From Azospirillum picis (GTDB lineage Bacteria > Pseudomonadota > Alphaproteobacteria > Azospirillales > Azospirillaceae): DNA of 64,000 nt. Every line of letters starts with the position of its first letter. Position 1 is the first letter of the stretch. The notes under the pieces are model-generated. The model saw nothing but the letters and a program-made list of their open reading frames with translations, was not told the origin of the DNA and searched no databases. The stretch spans positions 372,001 through 436,000 of the forward strand of contig NZ_JAGINO010000002.1 in NCBI RefSeq assembly GCF_017876115.1. The letters run 5' to 3'. Made by a program: the position numbers and the translations under genes. Shown here piece after piece: positions 55,019-64,000 of the stretch.

Positions 55019-57862
55019 ATGACCCGCGATTACAAATCGACCGTCTTCCTGCCCCGCACCGACTTCCCCATGCGCGGCGGCCTGCCGACCAAGGAGCCTG
55101 AGCTGCTGAAGCGCTGGGCCGAGATGGACCTGTTCGGCAAGCTGCGCGCCGGTGCCAAGGGCCGCAAGAAGTTCGTGCTGCACGACGGCCCGCCCTATGC
55201 CAACGGCAACATCCACATCGGCCACGCCGTCAACAAGATCCTGAAGGACGTGATCGTCCGCTTCCGCCAGATGCAGGGCTTCGACGCCGACTATGTCCCC
55301 GGTTGGGACTGCCACGGCCTGCCCATCGAATGGAAGATCGAGGAGAAGTACCGCAAGGCCGGCAAGAACAAGGATGACGTGCCGATCATCCAGTTCCGCG
55401 CCGAATGCCGCGAGTTCGCCGAGGAGTGGGTCGGCATCCAGGCCGCCGAGTTCCGCCGGCTGGGCGTGGAGGGCGACTGGAAGCGCCCCTACGCCACGAT
55501 GACCTTCCCGGCCGAGGCGCAGATCGCCCGCGAAATCCACAAGTTCGCGATGAACGGCGGCCTCTACAAGGGCGCCAAGCCGGTGATGTGGTCGGTGGTG
55601 GAGAAGACCGCGCTCGCCGACGCCGAGGTCGAGTACCACGACCACACCTCGACCACCGTCTTCGCCCGCTTCCCGGTCTGGGGGGCGTCGGCGCCGGAGG
55701 TGGACGAGGCCAGCATCGTCATCTGGACGACCACGCCCTGGACGCTGCCGGCCAACCGCGCCATCGCCTATGGCGAGGAGATCGAGTACGCGACCTTCAA
55801 GGTGACCGCCGTCGCTGAAGGCAGCAAGGCCGTGGCCGGCGAGCGCCTGGTGCTCGCCACCGCGCTGGCCGAGCAGGTGCTGAAGGAGGCCGGCGTCACC
55901 GAGTGGAAGCAGCTCCACCGCTTCCCCGGCTCGCGCCTGGCCGGCACCCACTGCCGCCACCCGCTGAACGGCAAGGGCTACGACTTCAAGGTGCCGCTGC
56001 TGGCCGGCGACTTCGTCACCACCGACGCCGGTTCGGGGTTCGTCCACATCGCCCCCGGCCATGGCGAGGACGACTTCCGCCTCGGCCAGGCCAACGGCAT
56101 CGAGGTGCCGCAGTCGGTCGGCGAGGACGGCCGCTACTACGCCCATGTGCCGCTGTTCGCCGGGCTGGCGGTCTACACCGACCAGGGCAAGCCGGGTCCG
56201 GCCAACAAGGCCGTGCTCGCCGCCTTCGAGGAGGCTGGTGCCGTGCTGGCGACCGCCTCGATCCGCCACAGCTACCCGCATAGCTGGCGGTCGAAGGCAC
56301 CGCTGATCTTCCGCACCACGCCGCAGTGGTTCATCTCGATGGAGACGAACGACCTGCGCAAGGTGGCACTGCAGGCGATCGCCGACACCCGCTGGGTGCC
56401 CGAGCAGGGCGAGAACCGCATCCGCTCGATGATCGAGAGCCGTCCCGACTGGTGCATCAGCCGCCAGCGCGCCTGGGGCGTGCCGATCGCGCTGTTCGTC
56501 CGCAAGTCGACCGGCGAGATCCTGCGCGACGAGGCGGTGTTCGCCCGCATCGCCGACATCTTCCAGCAGGAGGGTGCCGACGCCTGGTTCGCCCGCGATC
56601 CCCAGGACTTCCTCGGCAATGGTTATGCCGCCGAGGAGTTCGAGCAGGTCAAGGACATCGTCGACGTCTGGTTCGAGTCCGGCTCCTCGCACGCCTTCGT
56701 GCTGGAGCAGCGGCTGGAGGAGCTGGCCTGGCCGGCCGACCTCTATCTGGAAGGCTCCGACCAGCATCGCGGCTGGTTCCATTCCTCGCTGCTGGAGAGC
56801 TGCGGCACCCGCGGCCGCGCGCCCTACAACGCGGTGCTGACCCACGGCTTCGTGCTCGACGAGCAGGGCCGCAAGATGTCGAAGTCGCTGGGCAACACCG
56901 TCGGCCCGCAGGAGATCTGCGACCAGTACGGCGCCGACATCCTGCGGCTGTGGATCATCAACTCCGACTATTCGGAGGATCTCCGCATCGGCAAGGAGAT
57001 CATCAAGACCCAGGCCGACCTCTACCGCCGCCTGCGCAACACGCTGCGCTACCTGCTGGGCGCGCTCGCCGACTACAGCCCGGCCGAGCGGATCGCGGCG
57101 GCGGAGATGCCGGAGCTGGAGCGCTGGGTCCTGCACCGGCTGGCCGAGCTGGACGCCACGGTCCGCGAGAAGGTCGAGGCCTACGACTTCCATGCCCTGT
57201 TCGTGGCCCTGCACAACTTCTGTGCGGTGGAACTGTCGGCCTTCTACTTTGACGTCCGCAAGGACAGCCTCTACTGCGACCCGGTCGATTCGGTGCGCCG
57301 CCGCTCGGTCCGCACGGTGATGGAGCACCTGTTGTCGGCGCTGACCGCCTGGCTCGCCCCGATCCTCTGCTTCACCGCGGAGGAGGCGTGGCTGGCCCGC
57401 CCGGATGGCCTGAAGGACGGCGAGGGCTGGACCGAGGAAAGCGTGCACCTGCGCGGCTTCCCCGAGATCCCGGCCGGCTGGCGCGACGACGCGCTGGCCG
57501 CCAAGTGGGAGGCGGTGCGCAACGTCCGCCGCGTCGTCACCGGCGCGCTGGAACTGGAGCGGGCCAACAAGACCATCGGCTCGTCGCTGCAGGCCGATCC
57601 GACCGTCTATGTCGACGCCGCGACCAGGGCGCTGCTGGCCGACGTCGACTTCCAGGACGTCTGCATCACCTCGGCCATCGAGGTGACGGAGGGGACGGCG
57701 CCCGAGGGGGCCTTCACCCTGCCCGACGTCGCCGGCATCGCGGTCGCCCCGGCGCTGGCCGAGGGCGGGAAGTGCGAGCGCTGCTGGAAGGTCCTGGAGG
57801 AGGTCGGCAGCGTCCACGACCACCCGACTCTCTGCGTCCGCTGCTCCGACGCGGTGGCGTGA
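55019..57862 (+). CDS. ileS: Isoleucyl-tRNA synthetase
   Basis: A 947-aa class I synthetase. The HIGH motif appears as [10 protein letters not shown], the KMSKS loop as KMSKSLGNT, and the C terminus holds the zinc finger CERCW...CVRC. The CP1 editing domain lies between, with the [13 protein letters not shown] block. ATG 55019 chosen ([10 protein letters not shown]) with AGGGA upstream; a GTG at 54959 adds a leader. It is followed by lspA, a common pairing. Confidence 0.96.
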   Translation: MTRDYKSTVFLPRTDFPMRGGLPTKEPELLKRWAEMDLFGKLRAGAKGRKKFVLHDGPPYANGNIHIGHAVNKILKDVIVRFRQMQGFDADYVPGWDCHGLPIEWKIEEKYRKAGKNKDDVPIIQFRAECREFAEEWVGIQAAEFRRLGVEGDWKRPYATMTFPAEAQIAREIHKFAMNGGLYKGAKPVMWSVVEKTALADAEVEYHDHTSTTVFARFPVWGASAPEVDEASIVIWTTTPWTLPANRAIAYGEEIEYATFKVTAVAEGSKAVAGERLVLATALAEQVLKEAGVTEWKQLHRFPGSRLAGTHCRHPLNGKGYDFKVPLLAGDFVTTDAGSGFVHIAPGHGEDDFRLGQANGIEVPQSVGEDGRYYAHVPLFAGLAVYTDQGKPGPANKAVLAAFEEAGAVLATASIRHSYPHSWRSKAPLIFRTTPQWFISMETNDLRKVALQAIADTRWVPEQGENRIRSMIESRPDWCISRQRAWGVPIALFVRKSTGEILRDEAVFARIADIFQQEGADAWFARDPQDFLGNGYAAEEFEQVKDIVDVWFESGSSHAFVLEQRLEELAWPADLYLEGSDQHRGWFHSSLLESCGTRGRAPYNAVLTHGFVLDEQGRKMSKSLGNTVGPQEICDQYGADILRLWIINSDYSEDLRIGKEIIKTQADLYRRLRNTLRYLLGALADYSPAERIAAAEMPELERWVLHRLAELDATVREKVEAYDFHALFVALHNFCAVELSAFYFDVRKDSLYCDPVDSVRRRSVRTVMEHLLSALTAWLAPILCFTAEEAWLARPDGLKDGEGWTEESVHLRGFPEIPAGWRDDALAAKWEAVRNVRRVVTGALELERANKTIGSSLQADPTVYVDAATRALLADVDFQDVCITSAIEVTEGTAPEGAFTLPDVAGIAVAPALAEGGKCERCWKVLEEVGSVHDHPTLCVRCSDAVA

Positions 57863-57889
57863 GGCGGTTCGCCGCAACCGCGGCCCTAT

Positions 57890-57996
57890 TCCCTCTCCCC
57901 CCCGGGGAGAGGGTTAGGGTGAGGGGGATCCGGCCGCCGGACGCCCCTCGCCGCGCATCCCCCTCACCCCGACCCTCTCCCCGGGGGGGAGAGGGA
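57890..57996. repeat. GC-rich palindrome between ileS and lspA
   Basis: Two inverted blocks, CCCTCTCCCC / GGGGAGAGGG on both sides, with GGGTGAGGGGGATCC against GCATCCCCCTCACCC, around a GGCCGCCGGACGCC centre. It resembles family A in the CCCTC/GAGGG arms but lacks the ACTGCCGCC core, so it may be a separate family. Confidence 0.7.
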
Positions 57997-58010
57997 GGAC
58001 ACATGGCCAC

Positions 58011-58514
58011 ATGAACGCCTTCGTCTCCGACCAACGCCGATCGTTCACGCTGCTCGGGCTGATCGTCGCGGCCGCCGTGGTGCTGCTCGACCAGCTCAGC
58101 AAATGGTGGATCCTCGAGCAGGTGATGCAGCCGGTGCCGCACGTCATCGAGGTGACCTCCTTCTTCAACCTCGTGCTGGTGTGGAACTACGGCGTCAGCT
58201 TCGGCACCTTCGCCAGCGGCGGCGCGCTGATGCCCTATGTGCTGAGCGCCATCGCCGCGGTCATCGCCGTCTGCCTGGTGTTCTGGCTGCGCCAGGCGGA
58301 GCGCCTGCTGGTCGGGCTGGCCATCGGCCTGATCATCGGCGGGGCCGTCGGCAACGTCGTCGACCGGCTGCGCTTCGGCGCGGTGGTCGACTTCCTCGAC
58401 TTCCATGCCGGCGGCTGGCACTTCTGGGCCTTCAACGTCGCCGACAGCGGAATCAGCGTTGGCGTGCTGCTGCTGCTGCTCGACGGGCTGTTCGCCGGCC
58501 GCGAAAAGTCGTAA
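58011..58514 (+). CDS. lspA: Lipoprotein signal peptidase (signal peptidase II)
   Basis: A 167-aa inner membrane aspartic protease that cuts lipoprotein signal peptides after lipidation. Four membrane helices are visible. Catalytic Asp residues lie in GNVVDRLRFGAVVDFLDF and FNVADSGIS. It precedes a lipoprotein gene on the same strand. Confidence 0.95.
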   Translation: MNAFVSDQRRSFTLLGLIVAAAVVLLDQLSKWWILEQVMQPVPHVIEVTSFFNLVLVWNYGVSFGTFASGGALMPYVLSAIAAVIAVCLVFWLRQAERLLVGLAIGLIIGGAVGNVVDRLRFGAVVDFLDFHAGGWHFWAFNVADSGISVGVLLLLLDGLFAGREKS

Positions 58515-58523
58515 GAGTTCCGT

Positions 58524-58549
58524 CGCCGGCGGGGTTATAACCGCCGGCG
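58524..58549 (+). terminator. Hairpin after lspA
   Basis: A 9-bp stem CGCCGGCGG / CCGCCGGCG with loop GGTTATAA, 10 nt after the lspA stop. No T run, so termination is uncertain. Confidence 0.45.
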
Positions 58550-58635
58550 AGCGCCTGCGACGCGGCCCATCCCGCGGGTCGGGCGCCCGCAGACCCGGTG
58601 ACCAACGACGTGACTGACGACGGGATTCTCCGAAC

Positions 58636-59238
58636 GTGACCAGCATATCCTCCGCCCCCTCCTCCACCCGGAATCGGCTTCCGTTGGCCCGGCTTCCGCT
58701 CATCGGGTTGGCGCTTGCGGCGTTGGCGCTCGCCGGCTGCTCCGACGTCCGCCGGTCGATCGGTCTCGACCGCCAGAGTCCCGACGAGTTCTCCGTCGTC
58801 TCCCGCGCCCCGCTGACCCTGCCGCCCAGCATGCAGGACCTGCCGAAGCCGCGCCCCGGCGCCCTGCGCCCGCAGGACAGCACGCCGACCAATGTCGCCG
58901 CCGGCGCCCTGTTCGGTGGCGGCGGGCGCAGCGCGGCGGCGGCCGGAGCCACGACCGGCGAGAAGTCGCTGATCGCCCAGGCCGGTTCGCGCGACGGCAT
59001 CGACCCCGGCATCCGCGCCAAGGTCGACCAGGAGACCACCCAGCTCATCGTCGCCGACAAGAGCTGGATCGATTCGCTGCTGTTCTGGCAGACCCAGGAG
59101 CAGCCCTTCTCCATCGTCGACCCGGCCAAGGAGCAGCAGCGCCTGCGCGAGGCCCAGGCCCAGGGCAAGCCGGTCACCGGCGCCACCACCCCGACGATCG
59201 AGCGCAAGCGCAAGGCGCCGCTGGAAGGCCTGTTCTAA
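58636..59238 (+). CDS. DUF3035 lipoprotein
   Basis: A 200-aa lipoprotein starting at GTG. The signal ends in the lipobox LALAGC (lipidated near C35), and the mature start SPDEFSVVSRAPLTLPP is the hallmark of DUF3035, common in alphaproteobacteria downstream of lspA. Function unknown; envelope localisation is predicted. A GGGCGCCC palindrome pair follows. Confidence 0.87.
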   Translation: MTSISSAPSSTRNRLPLARLPLIGLALAALALAGCSDVRRSIGLDRQSPDEFSVVSRAPLTLPPSMQDLPKPRPGALRPQDSTPTNVAAGALFGGGGRSAAAAGATTGEKSLIAQAGSRDGIDPGIRAKVDQETTQLIVADKSWIDSLLFWQTQEQPFSIVDPAKEQQRLREAQAQGKPVTGATTPTIERKRKAPLEGLF

Positions 59239-59279
59239 GGCCAGCCTTGTCCTGCGCGGACCGTCACACCAGTTTCCGG

Positions 59280-59307
59280 GGGCGCCCTTCCATGCGGACG
59301 GGCGCCC
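59280..59307 (+). terminator. Hairpin after the DUF3035 gene
   Basis: GGGCGCCC (59280-59287) and GGGCGCCC (59300-59307) can pair over a 12-nt loop and are followed by TTT. It probably ends the lspA-DUF3035 transcript. Confidence 0.6.
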
Positions 59308-59340
59308 TTTCGATTCGGCCCTCCTAGTTCGGGAGCCCCC

Positions 59341-60774
59341 ATGCCCGCCCGGTCACCATCCTCTCCACACCTGCGCCGCGCCGCCTCGGCCGGCCTGCTC
59401 GCCCTGGCGCTCACCGCCGCGGCCCCGCTGATCCAGTCCCCGCCGGTCGCGGGGCTGGCGCTGCCCATCGGCGCCAAGCCGGCCCAGGCCGCCGAAAAGG
59501 GCGTGTTCTTCCCCGAACGCTTCACCCTGTCCAACGGGATGCAGGTGGTGGTGATCCCCAACCACCGGGTCCCGGTCGTCACGCACATGGTGTGGTACAA
59601 GGTCGGTGCCGCCGACGAGCAGCGCGGCCAGTCCGGCATCGCACATTTCCTCGAACACCTGATGTTCAAGGGAACCGACGTGATCGCCCCCGGCGAGTTC
59701 AGCAGGATCATCGCCAAGAACGGCGGGCGCGACAACGCCTTCACCTCCTACGACTACACCGCCTATTACCAGAACGTCGCCCGCGACCGGCTGGAAATGG
59801 TGATGCGGATGGAGGCCGACCGCATGGCCAACCTGAAGCTGACCGACGCGGTGGTCTATCCGGAGCGCGACGTCATCATCGAGGAGCGGCGCCAGCGCAT
59901 CGAGAACGAGCCGGCCGACCGCATCGGCGAGCAGATCAACGCCACCCTGTTCTTCCACCATCCCTACGGCACCCCGGTGATCGGCTGGCCGCAGGAGATG
60001 GCGACCCTGACCCGCGAGGAGGCCGAGGGCTTCTACAAGACCTGGTACACGCCCAACAACGCCGTGCTGGTGGTGTCGGGCGACGTCACCGCGGCCGAGT
60101 TGAGGCCGCTGGCCGAACGCTATTACGGCGCCATCCCCGCCCGTCCGGTGCCCGAGCGCAAGCGGGTGGAGGAGCCGCCGATCACCTCGTCGCGGCAGGT
60201 GGTGCTGCGCGACGCGGAGGTGCGGCAGCCGTCGGTGCGGCGGACCTGGGTCGCCCCCTCCTACCGCCTCGACCCCGACCACCAGGCCTATGCGCTGCAG
60301 GTGCTGGCCGAGATCATGAGCGGCGGCACCACCTCGCGCCTCTACCGCAGCCTGGTGGTCGACCAGAAGCTGGCGACCTCGGCCTGGCTCGGCTACGGCC
60401 CGACCGCCTACGACATGGCGACGCTCAGCGTCGGCGCCAGCCCGGCCGCCGGCGTCGAGATGGACAAGCTGGAGGCCGCCCTGTGGGCGGAGGTCGACAC
60501 GCTGCTGAAGGGCGGCGTGACGGAGGAGGAGGTCGCCACCGCCCGCAAGCGCATGCTCGCCGCCGCCGCCTATGCCCGCGACAGCCTGACCGGCCCGGCC
60601 CAGACGCTCGGCGCGGCACTCGCCACCGGGCAGACCATCGACGAGGTCGAGAACTGGCCGGTCAACATCGATGCCGTCACCGCCGACCAGGTCAACGCCG
60701 CCGCCCGTGCCGTGCTGAGCAACACCAACCACGTCACCGGCCTGCTGCTGCCGCTGAGCGGAAAGGACAGTTGA
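59341..60774 (+). CDS. M16 family zinc peptidase (active subunit)
   Basis: A 477-aa insulinase/processing-peptidase-like enzyme with an N-terminal export signal (about 10-48). The inverted zinc motif HFLEHLMFKGT (HxxEH) and downstream Glu (ERRQRIENE region) are present, as is the C-terminal domain with ADQVNAAARAVL. It should act in the periplasm. It is paired, two nt apart, with a second M16 gene lacking the zinc motif, as in other heterodimeric M16 systems. Confidence 0.93.
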   Translation: MPARSPSSPHLRRAASAGLLALALTAAAPLIQSPPVAGLALPIGAKPAQAAEKGVFFPERFTLSNGMQVVVIPNHRVPVVTHMVWYKVGAADEQRGQSGIAHFLEHLMFKGTDVIAPGEFSRIIAKNGGRDNAFTSYDYTAYYQNVARDRLEMVMRMEADRMANLKLTDAVVYPERDVIIEERRQRIENEPADRIGEQINATLFFHHPYGTPVIGWPQEMATLTREEAEGFYKTWYTPNNAVLVVSGDVTAAELRPLAERYYGAIPARPVPERKRVEEPPITSSRQVVLRDAEVRQPSVRRTWVAPSYRLDPDHQAYALQVLAEIMSGGTTSRLYRSLVVDQKLATSAWLGYGPTAYDMATLSVGASPAAGVEMDKLEAALWAEVDTLLKGGVTEEEVATARKRMLAAAAYARDSLTGPAQTLGAALATGQTIDEVENWPVNIDAVTADQVNAAARAVLSNTNHVTGLLLPLSGKDS

Positions 60775-60776
60775 GG

Positions 60777-62147
60777 ATGAGCGCCCGTCACACTTCCCTG
60801 CGCACCGGCCCCTGGCGCACCGGCATCGCGGCGTTCTTCCTGACGGTGGTCGCCGTGGTCGCCCCCTCCCACGCCATGGACATCAAGCGCGTGGTCAGCC
60901 CCGGCGGCATCGAGGCATGGCTGGTCGAGGACCACAAGGTGCCGGTGCTTGCCCTGGAATGGAGCTTCGAGGGCGCCGGCGGCACCGACCCCCAGGGCAA
61001 GGAGGGACTGGCAAACCTGGTCTCCACCATGCTCGACGAGGGGGCTGGACCGTTCGATTCCCAGGCGTTCCAGGCGCGGCTGCAGGACAGCGCCATCTCG
61101 CTCGGCTTCGACGCCGGCCGCGACGGCTTCAGCGGATCGCTGCGCACCCTGACCGAGCACCGCGACGAGGCGCTGGAGCTGACCCGGCTGGCCCTGGCCG
61201 AACCGCATTTCGCGCAAGAGTCGCTCGACCGGATGCGCGCGTCGATCACGTCCAGCCTGCGGCGCGACCTCGCCGACCCGAACTACGTCTCGCGCCGGCA
61301 GTTCTACGCCACCGCCTTTCCCGGCCATCCCTACGGCGACGAGATCCGCGGCACGCTGGAGAGCCTGCCCCGCATCGTGCCCGACGACCTGCGCGGCTTC
61401 GTGAAGCGGCAGTTCGGCCGCGAGCGGCTGGTGGTGGCCGCCGCCGGCGACATTTCCCCGGATGATCTGGGCAAGGCGCTGGACACGGTGTTCGGCGGCC
61501 TGCCGGCCAAGGTGGAGGTGCCGCAGGTTCCCGACGCCACGATGGCGGGGCTGGGGCAGACCATCCTGATCCAGCGCCCGACCGCGCAGACCGTCATGCT
61601 GATGGGCCAGCCGGGGGTGAAGCGCGACGATCCCGACTGGTACACCGCCACGGTGATGAACTACGTGCTCGGCGGCGGCGGCTTCGGCTCGCGGCTGATG
61701 GAGGAGGTGCGCGAGAAGCGCGGCCTCAGCTACGGGGTCTACAGCTACCTGATCCCGATGGACCATTCGGCGATGGTGCTGGCCGGCGGTTCCACCGTCA
61801 ACGCCAAGGCCGGCCAGGCGCTGGACATCATGCGCCAGGAATGGGCGCGCATGGCCAGCGACGGCGTGAGCGAGCAGGAACTGGCCGACGCCAAGACCTA
61901 CCTGACCGGCTCCTTCCCGCTTCAGCTCGGCTCGACCTCGGCGATCGCCCGCGTCCTGCTGCAGGTGAAGCGCGACAATCTGGGGATCGACTACCTGAAC
62001 CAGCGCGACCGCTACATCAACGCGGTGACGCAGGCCGACGTGAAGCGCGTCGCCCAGCGGCTGCTCGACCCGGCCAAGCTGCTGACCGTGCTGGTCGGCA
62101 AGCCCGCCGGCGTCACTCCCACGCAGACCATCGACGGCGGGAGCTGA
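60777..62147 (+). CDS. M16 family peptidase-like protein (non-catalytic partner)
   Basis: A 456-aa exported protein (signal about 15-37, ending SHAMD). The position of HxxEH is replaced by LANLVSTMLDEG, so zinc catalysis is not expected. It keeps GGGGFGSRLMEEVREKRGLS and the following Tyr (YGVYSYL), the R/Y pair found in partner subunits that shape the chamber. Its ATG lies 2 nt after the first M16 stop. Confidence 0.92.
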   Translation: MSARHTSLRTGPWRTGIAAFFLTVVAVVAPSHAMDIKRVVSPGGIEAWLVEDHKVPVLALEWSFEGAGGTDPQGKEGLANLVSTMLDEGAGPFDSQAFQARLQDSAISLGFDAGRDGFSGSLRTLTEHRDEALELTRLALAEPHFAQESLDRMRASITSSLRRDLADPNYVSRRQFYATAFPGHPYGDEIRGTLESLPRIVPDDLRGFVKRQFGRERLVVAAAGDISPDDLGKALDTVFGGLPAKVEVPQVPDATMAGLGQTILIQRPTAQTVMLMGQPGVKRDDPDWYTATVMNYVLGGGGFGSRLMEEVREKRGLSYGVYSYLIPMDHSAMVLAGGSTVNAKAGQALDIMRQEWARMASDGVSEQELADAKTYLTGSFPLQLGSTSAIARVLLQVKRDNLGIDYLNQRDRYINAVTQADVKRVAQRLLDPAKLLTVLVGKPAGVTPTQTIDGGS

Positions 62148-62167
62148 CGATCCCTCCAGCCTGCTTT

Positions 62168-62275
62168 CCCCCTCCCCATCCCTCCCCCGCTTCGCGGGAG
62201 AGGGGGCGGGAGCCTTGTCGGGGTTCGGCGGCAGTCCCCTCTCCCACCGGAGGTGGGGAGGGTTAGGGAGGGGGC
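62168..62275. repeat. Family A palindromic repeat, copy 5 (full, reversed)
   Basis: CCCCCTCCCCATCCCTCCC and the hairpin CCCCCGCTTCGCGGGAG on one side, GGTGGGGAGGGTTAGGGAGGGGG on the other. The core reads GGCGGCAGTCCCC, the reverse of copies 1-4, with CCTTGTCGGGG matching CCCCGACAAAG of copy 2. It lies between convergent gene ends. Confidence 0.8.
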
Positions 62276-62285
62276 AACAGCGCCC

Positions 62286-62453
62286 TCACGCCAGATCCGG
62301 CTGGCTTCCCGGAAAGCGCGGGTCGCCGGGGCTGACCGGGCGGCCCGGAACCTTGCCTGGGATGATGCCGACTTGATCCGGGCGGTCGTCGCCCTCGCGC
62401 TCGCGGCGGTCGTCGTCGTCATCCGGTGTCGGGACGGCAGGTTTATCGGACAT
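62286..62453 (-). CDS. Small acidic hypothetical protein
   Basis: A 55-aa protein, MSDKPAVPTPDDDDDRRE onward, ending in a Pro/Gly-rich tail (IPGKVPGRPVSPGDPRFPG). No known domain. An excellent AGAGGAGGAATGC site precedes the ATG, which is why I call it despite its size. Likely disordered. Function unknown. Confidence 0.62.
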   Translation of the reverse strand: MSDKPAVPTPDDDDDRREREGDDRPDQVGIIPGKVPGRPVSPGDPRFPGSQPDLA

Positions 62454-62630
62454 GCATTCCTCCTCTGGTGTCCACAGCCCTCGCCCCAAACAACAGGCGC
62501 AAGGCCGCACGGGTTGCGGCTTCGGCCGCCCCGCATAGGCCGAACAGCGGCGTCGACTGCCGCGTTTTGGCTCGTGGCCGCCGCCGCCGGTCGGTGCTAG
62601 GCTCCGTCCGCCGCGTCAAAGGACCGCTGA

Positions 62631-64000
<1,370 letters not shown>

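Noticed and set aside
54860-57877. A 1005-residue minus-strand open frame
   Set aside because: Antisense to ileS, whose HIGH, KMSKS and zinc motifs are clear.

Overview
The window is high-GC (roughly 70%) alphaproteobacterial chromosome and most resembles Azospirillum or a close Rhodospirillales relative. The indicators are a nif-type ferredoxin III at the left edge, an F0 ATP synthase operon that includes a b' subunit and is separated from F1, minCDE, many chemoreceptors, and a large flagellin. The genus is inferred from gene content and protein style; no database search was made. Coding density is high. I found no rRNA, tRNA, CRISPR array, insertion sequence or prophage.

Layout. 1-9.4 kb: fdxB (probably the edge of a nif cluster), gshA, rsmE, a stand-alone receiver protein, ubiA, a small lipoprotein, a CHAP-domain protein, an ETF-beta-type lysine methyltransferase, a uracil-DNA glycosylase, phhB and a dipeptide epimerase. 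9.5-12.8 kb: a chemosensory block with a soluble receptor of inverted domain order and an Aer-type aerotaxis receptor split into two overlapping genes. 13.1-17 kb: an FG-GAP/ASPIC protein and the minCDE operon. 17.9-27.9 kb: a PhoH ATPase, a chemoreceptor ending in a degenerate hemerythrin domain, a SCO protein, the atpIBEF'F operon with a good sigma-70 promoter, a LigB-type dioxygenase, and a sensor kinase whose H-box lacks the phospho-accepting histidine.

27.9-43 kb is a formate dehydrogenase island. One minus-strand set holds a TorD-like chaperone, a small TAT protein, the FDH alpha and beta subunits, a tiny lipoprotein and the cytochrome b subunit. A second minus-strand set holds fdhD, mobA, DUF3305 and DUF3306. 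A plus-strand set holds tungstate transporter genes tupB and tupA (no ATPase gene), a multi-cluster 4Fe-4S protein and moaA. Together they supply metal uptake, cofactor synthesis and guanylylation, FdhD-dependent maturation, TAT export and quinone-linked formate oxidation.

43-64 kb: an AMACR-type CoA racemase, a DUF482 acyltransferase, a RidA protein, flagellin (with a sigma-54-like promoter), an S10 serine peptidase, a fourth chemoreceptor, a CdtB-like nuclease with no toxin partner genes, pyrE, an unknown protein, an AT-rich patch with an RTX-like remnant, ileS-lspA-DUF3035 lipoprotein, paired M16 peptidases, a 55-aa conserved-looking protein and pgi (cut by the window end).

Two families of intergenic palindromic repeats recur. 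Family A is GC-rich (CCTCCCCCGC...GGGACTGCCGCC) and lies between genes across the window. Family B (TTTTCCGTGTGATTCACGGTTC-like, usually with a second hairpin) has three copies between 4.7 and 7.9 kb. The most unusual items are the CdtB-like gene, the His-less sensor kinase, the degenerate hemerythrin receptor, the inverted-order Cache receptor, the split Aer, and the stop codons embedded in family B repeats.
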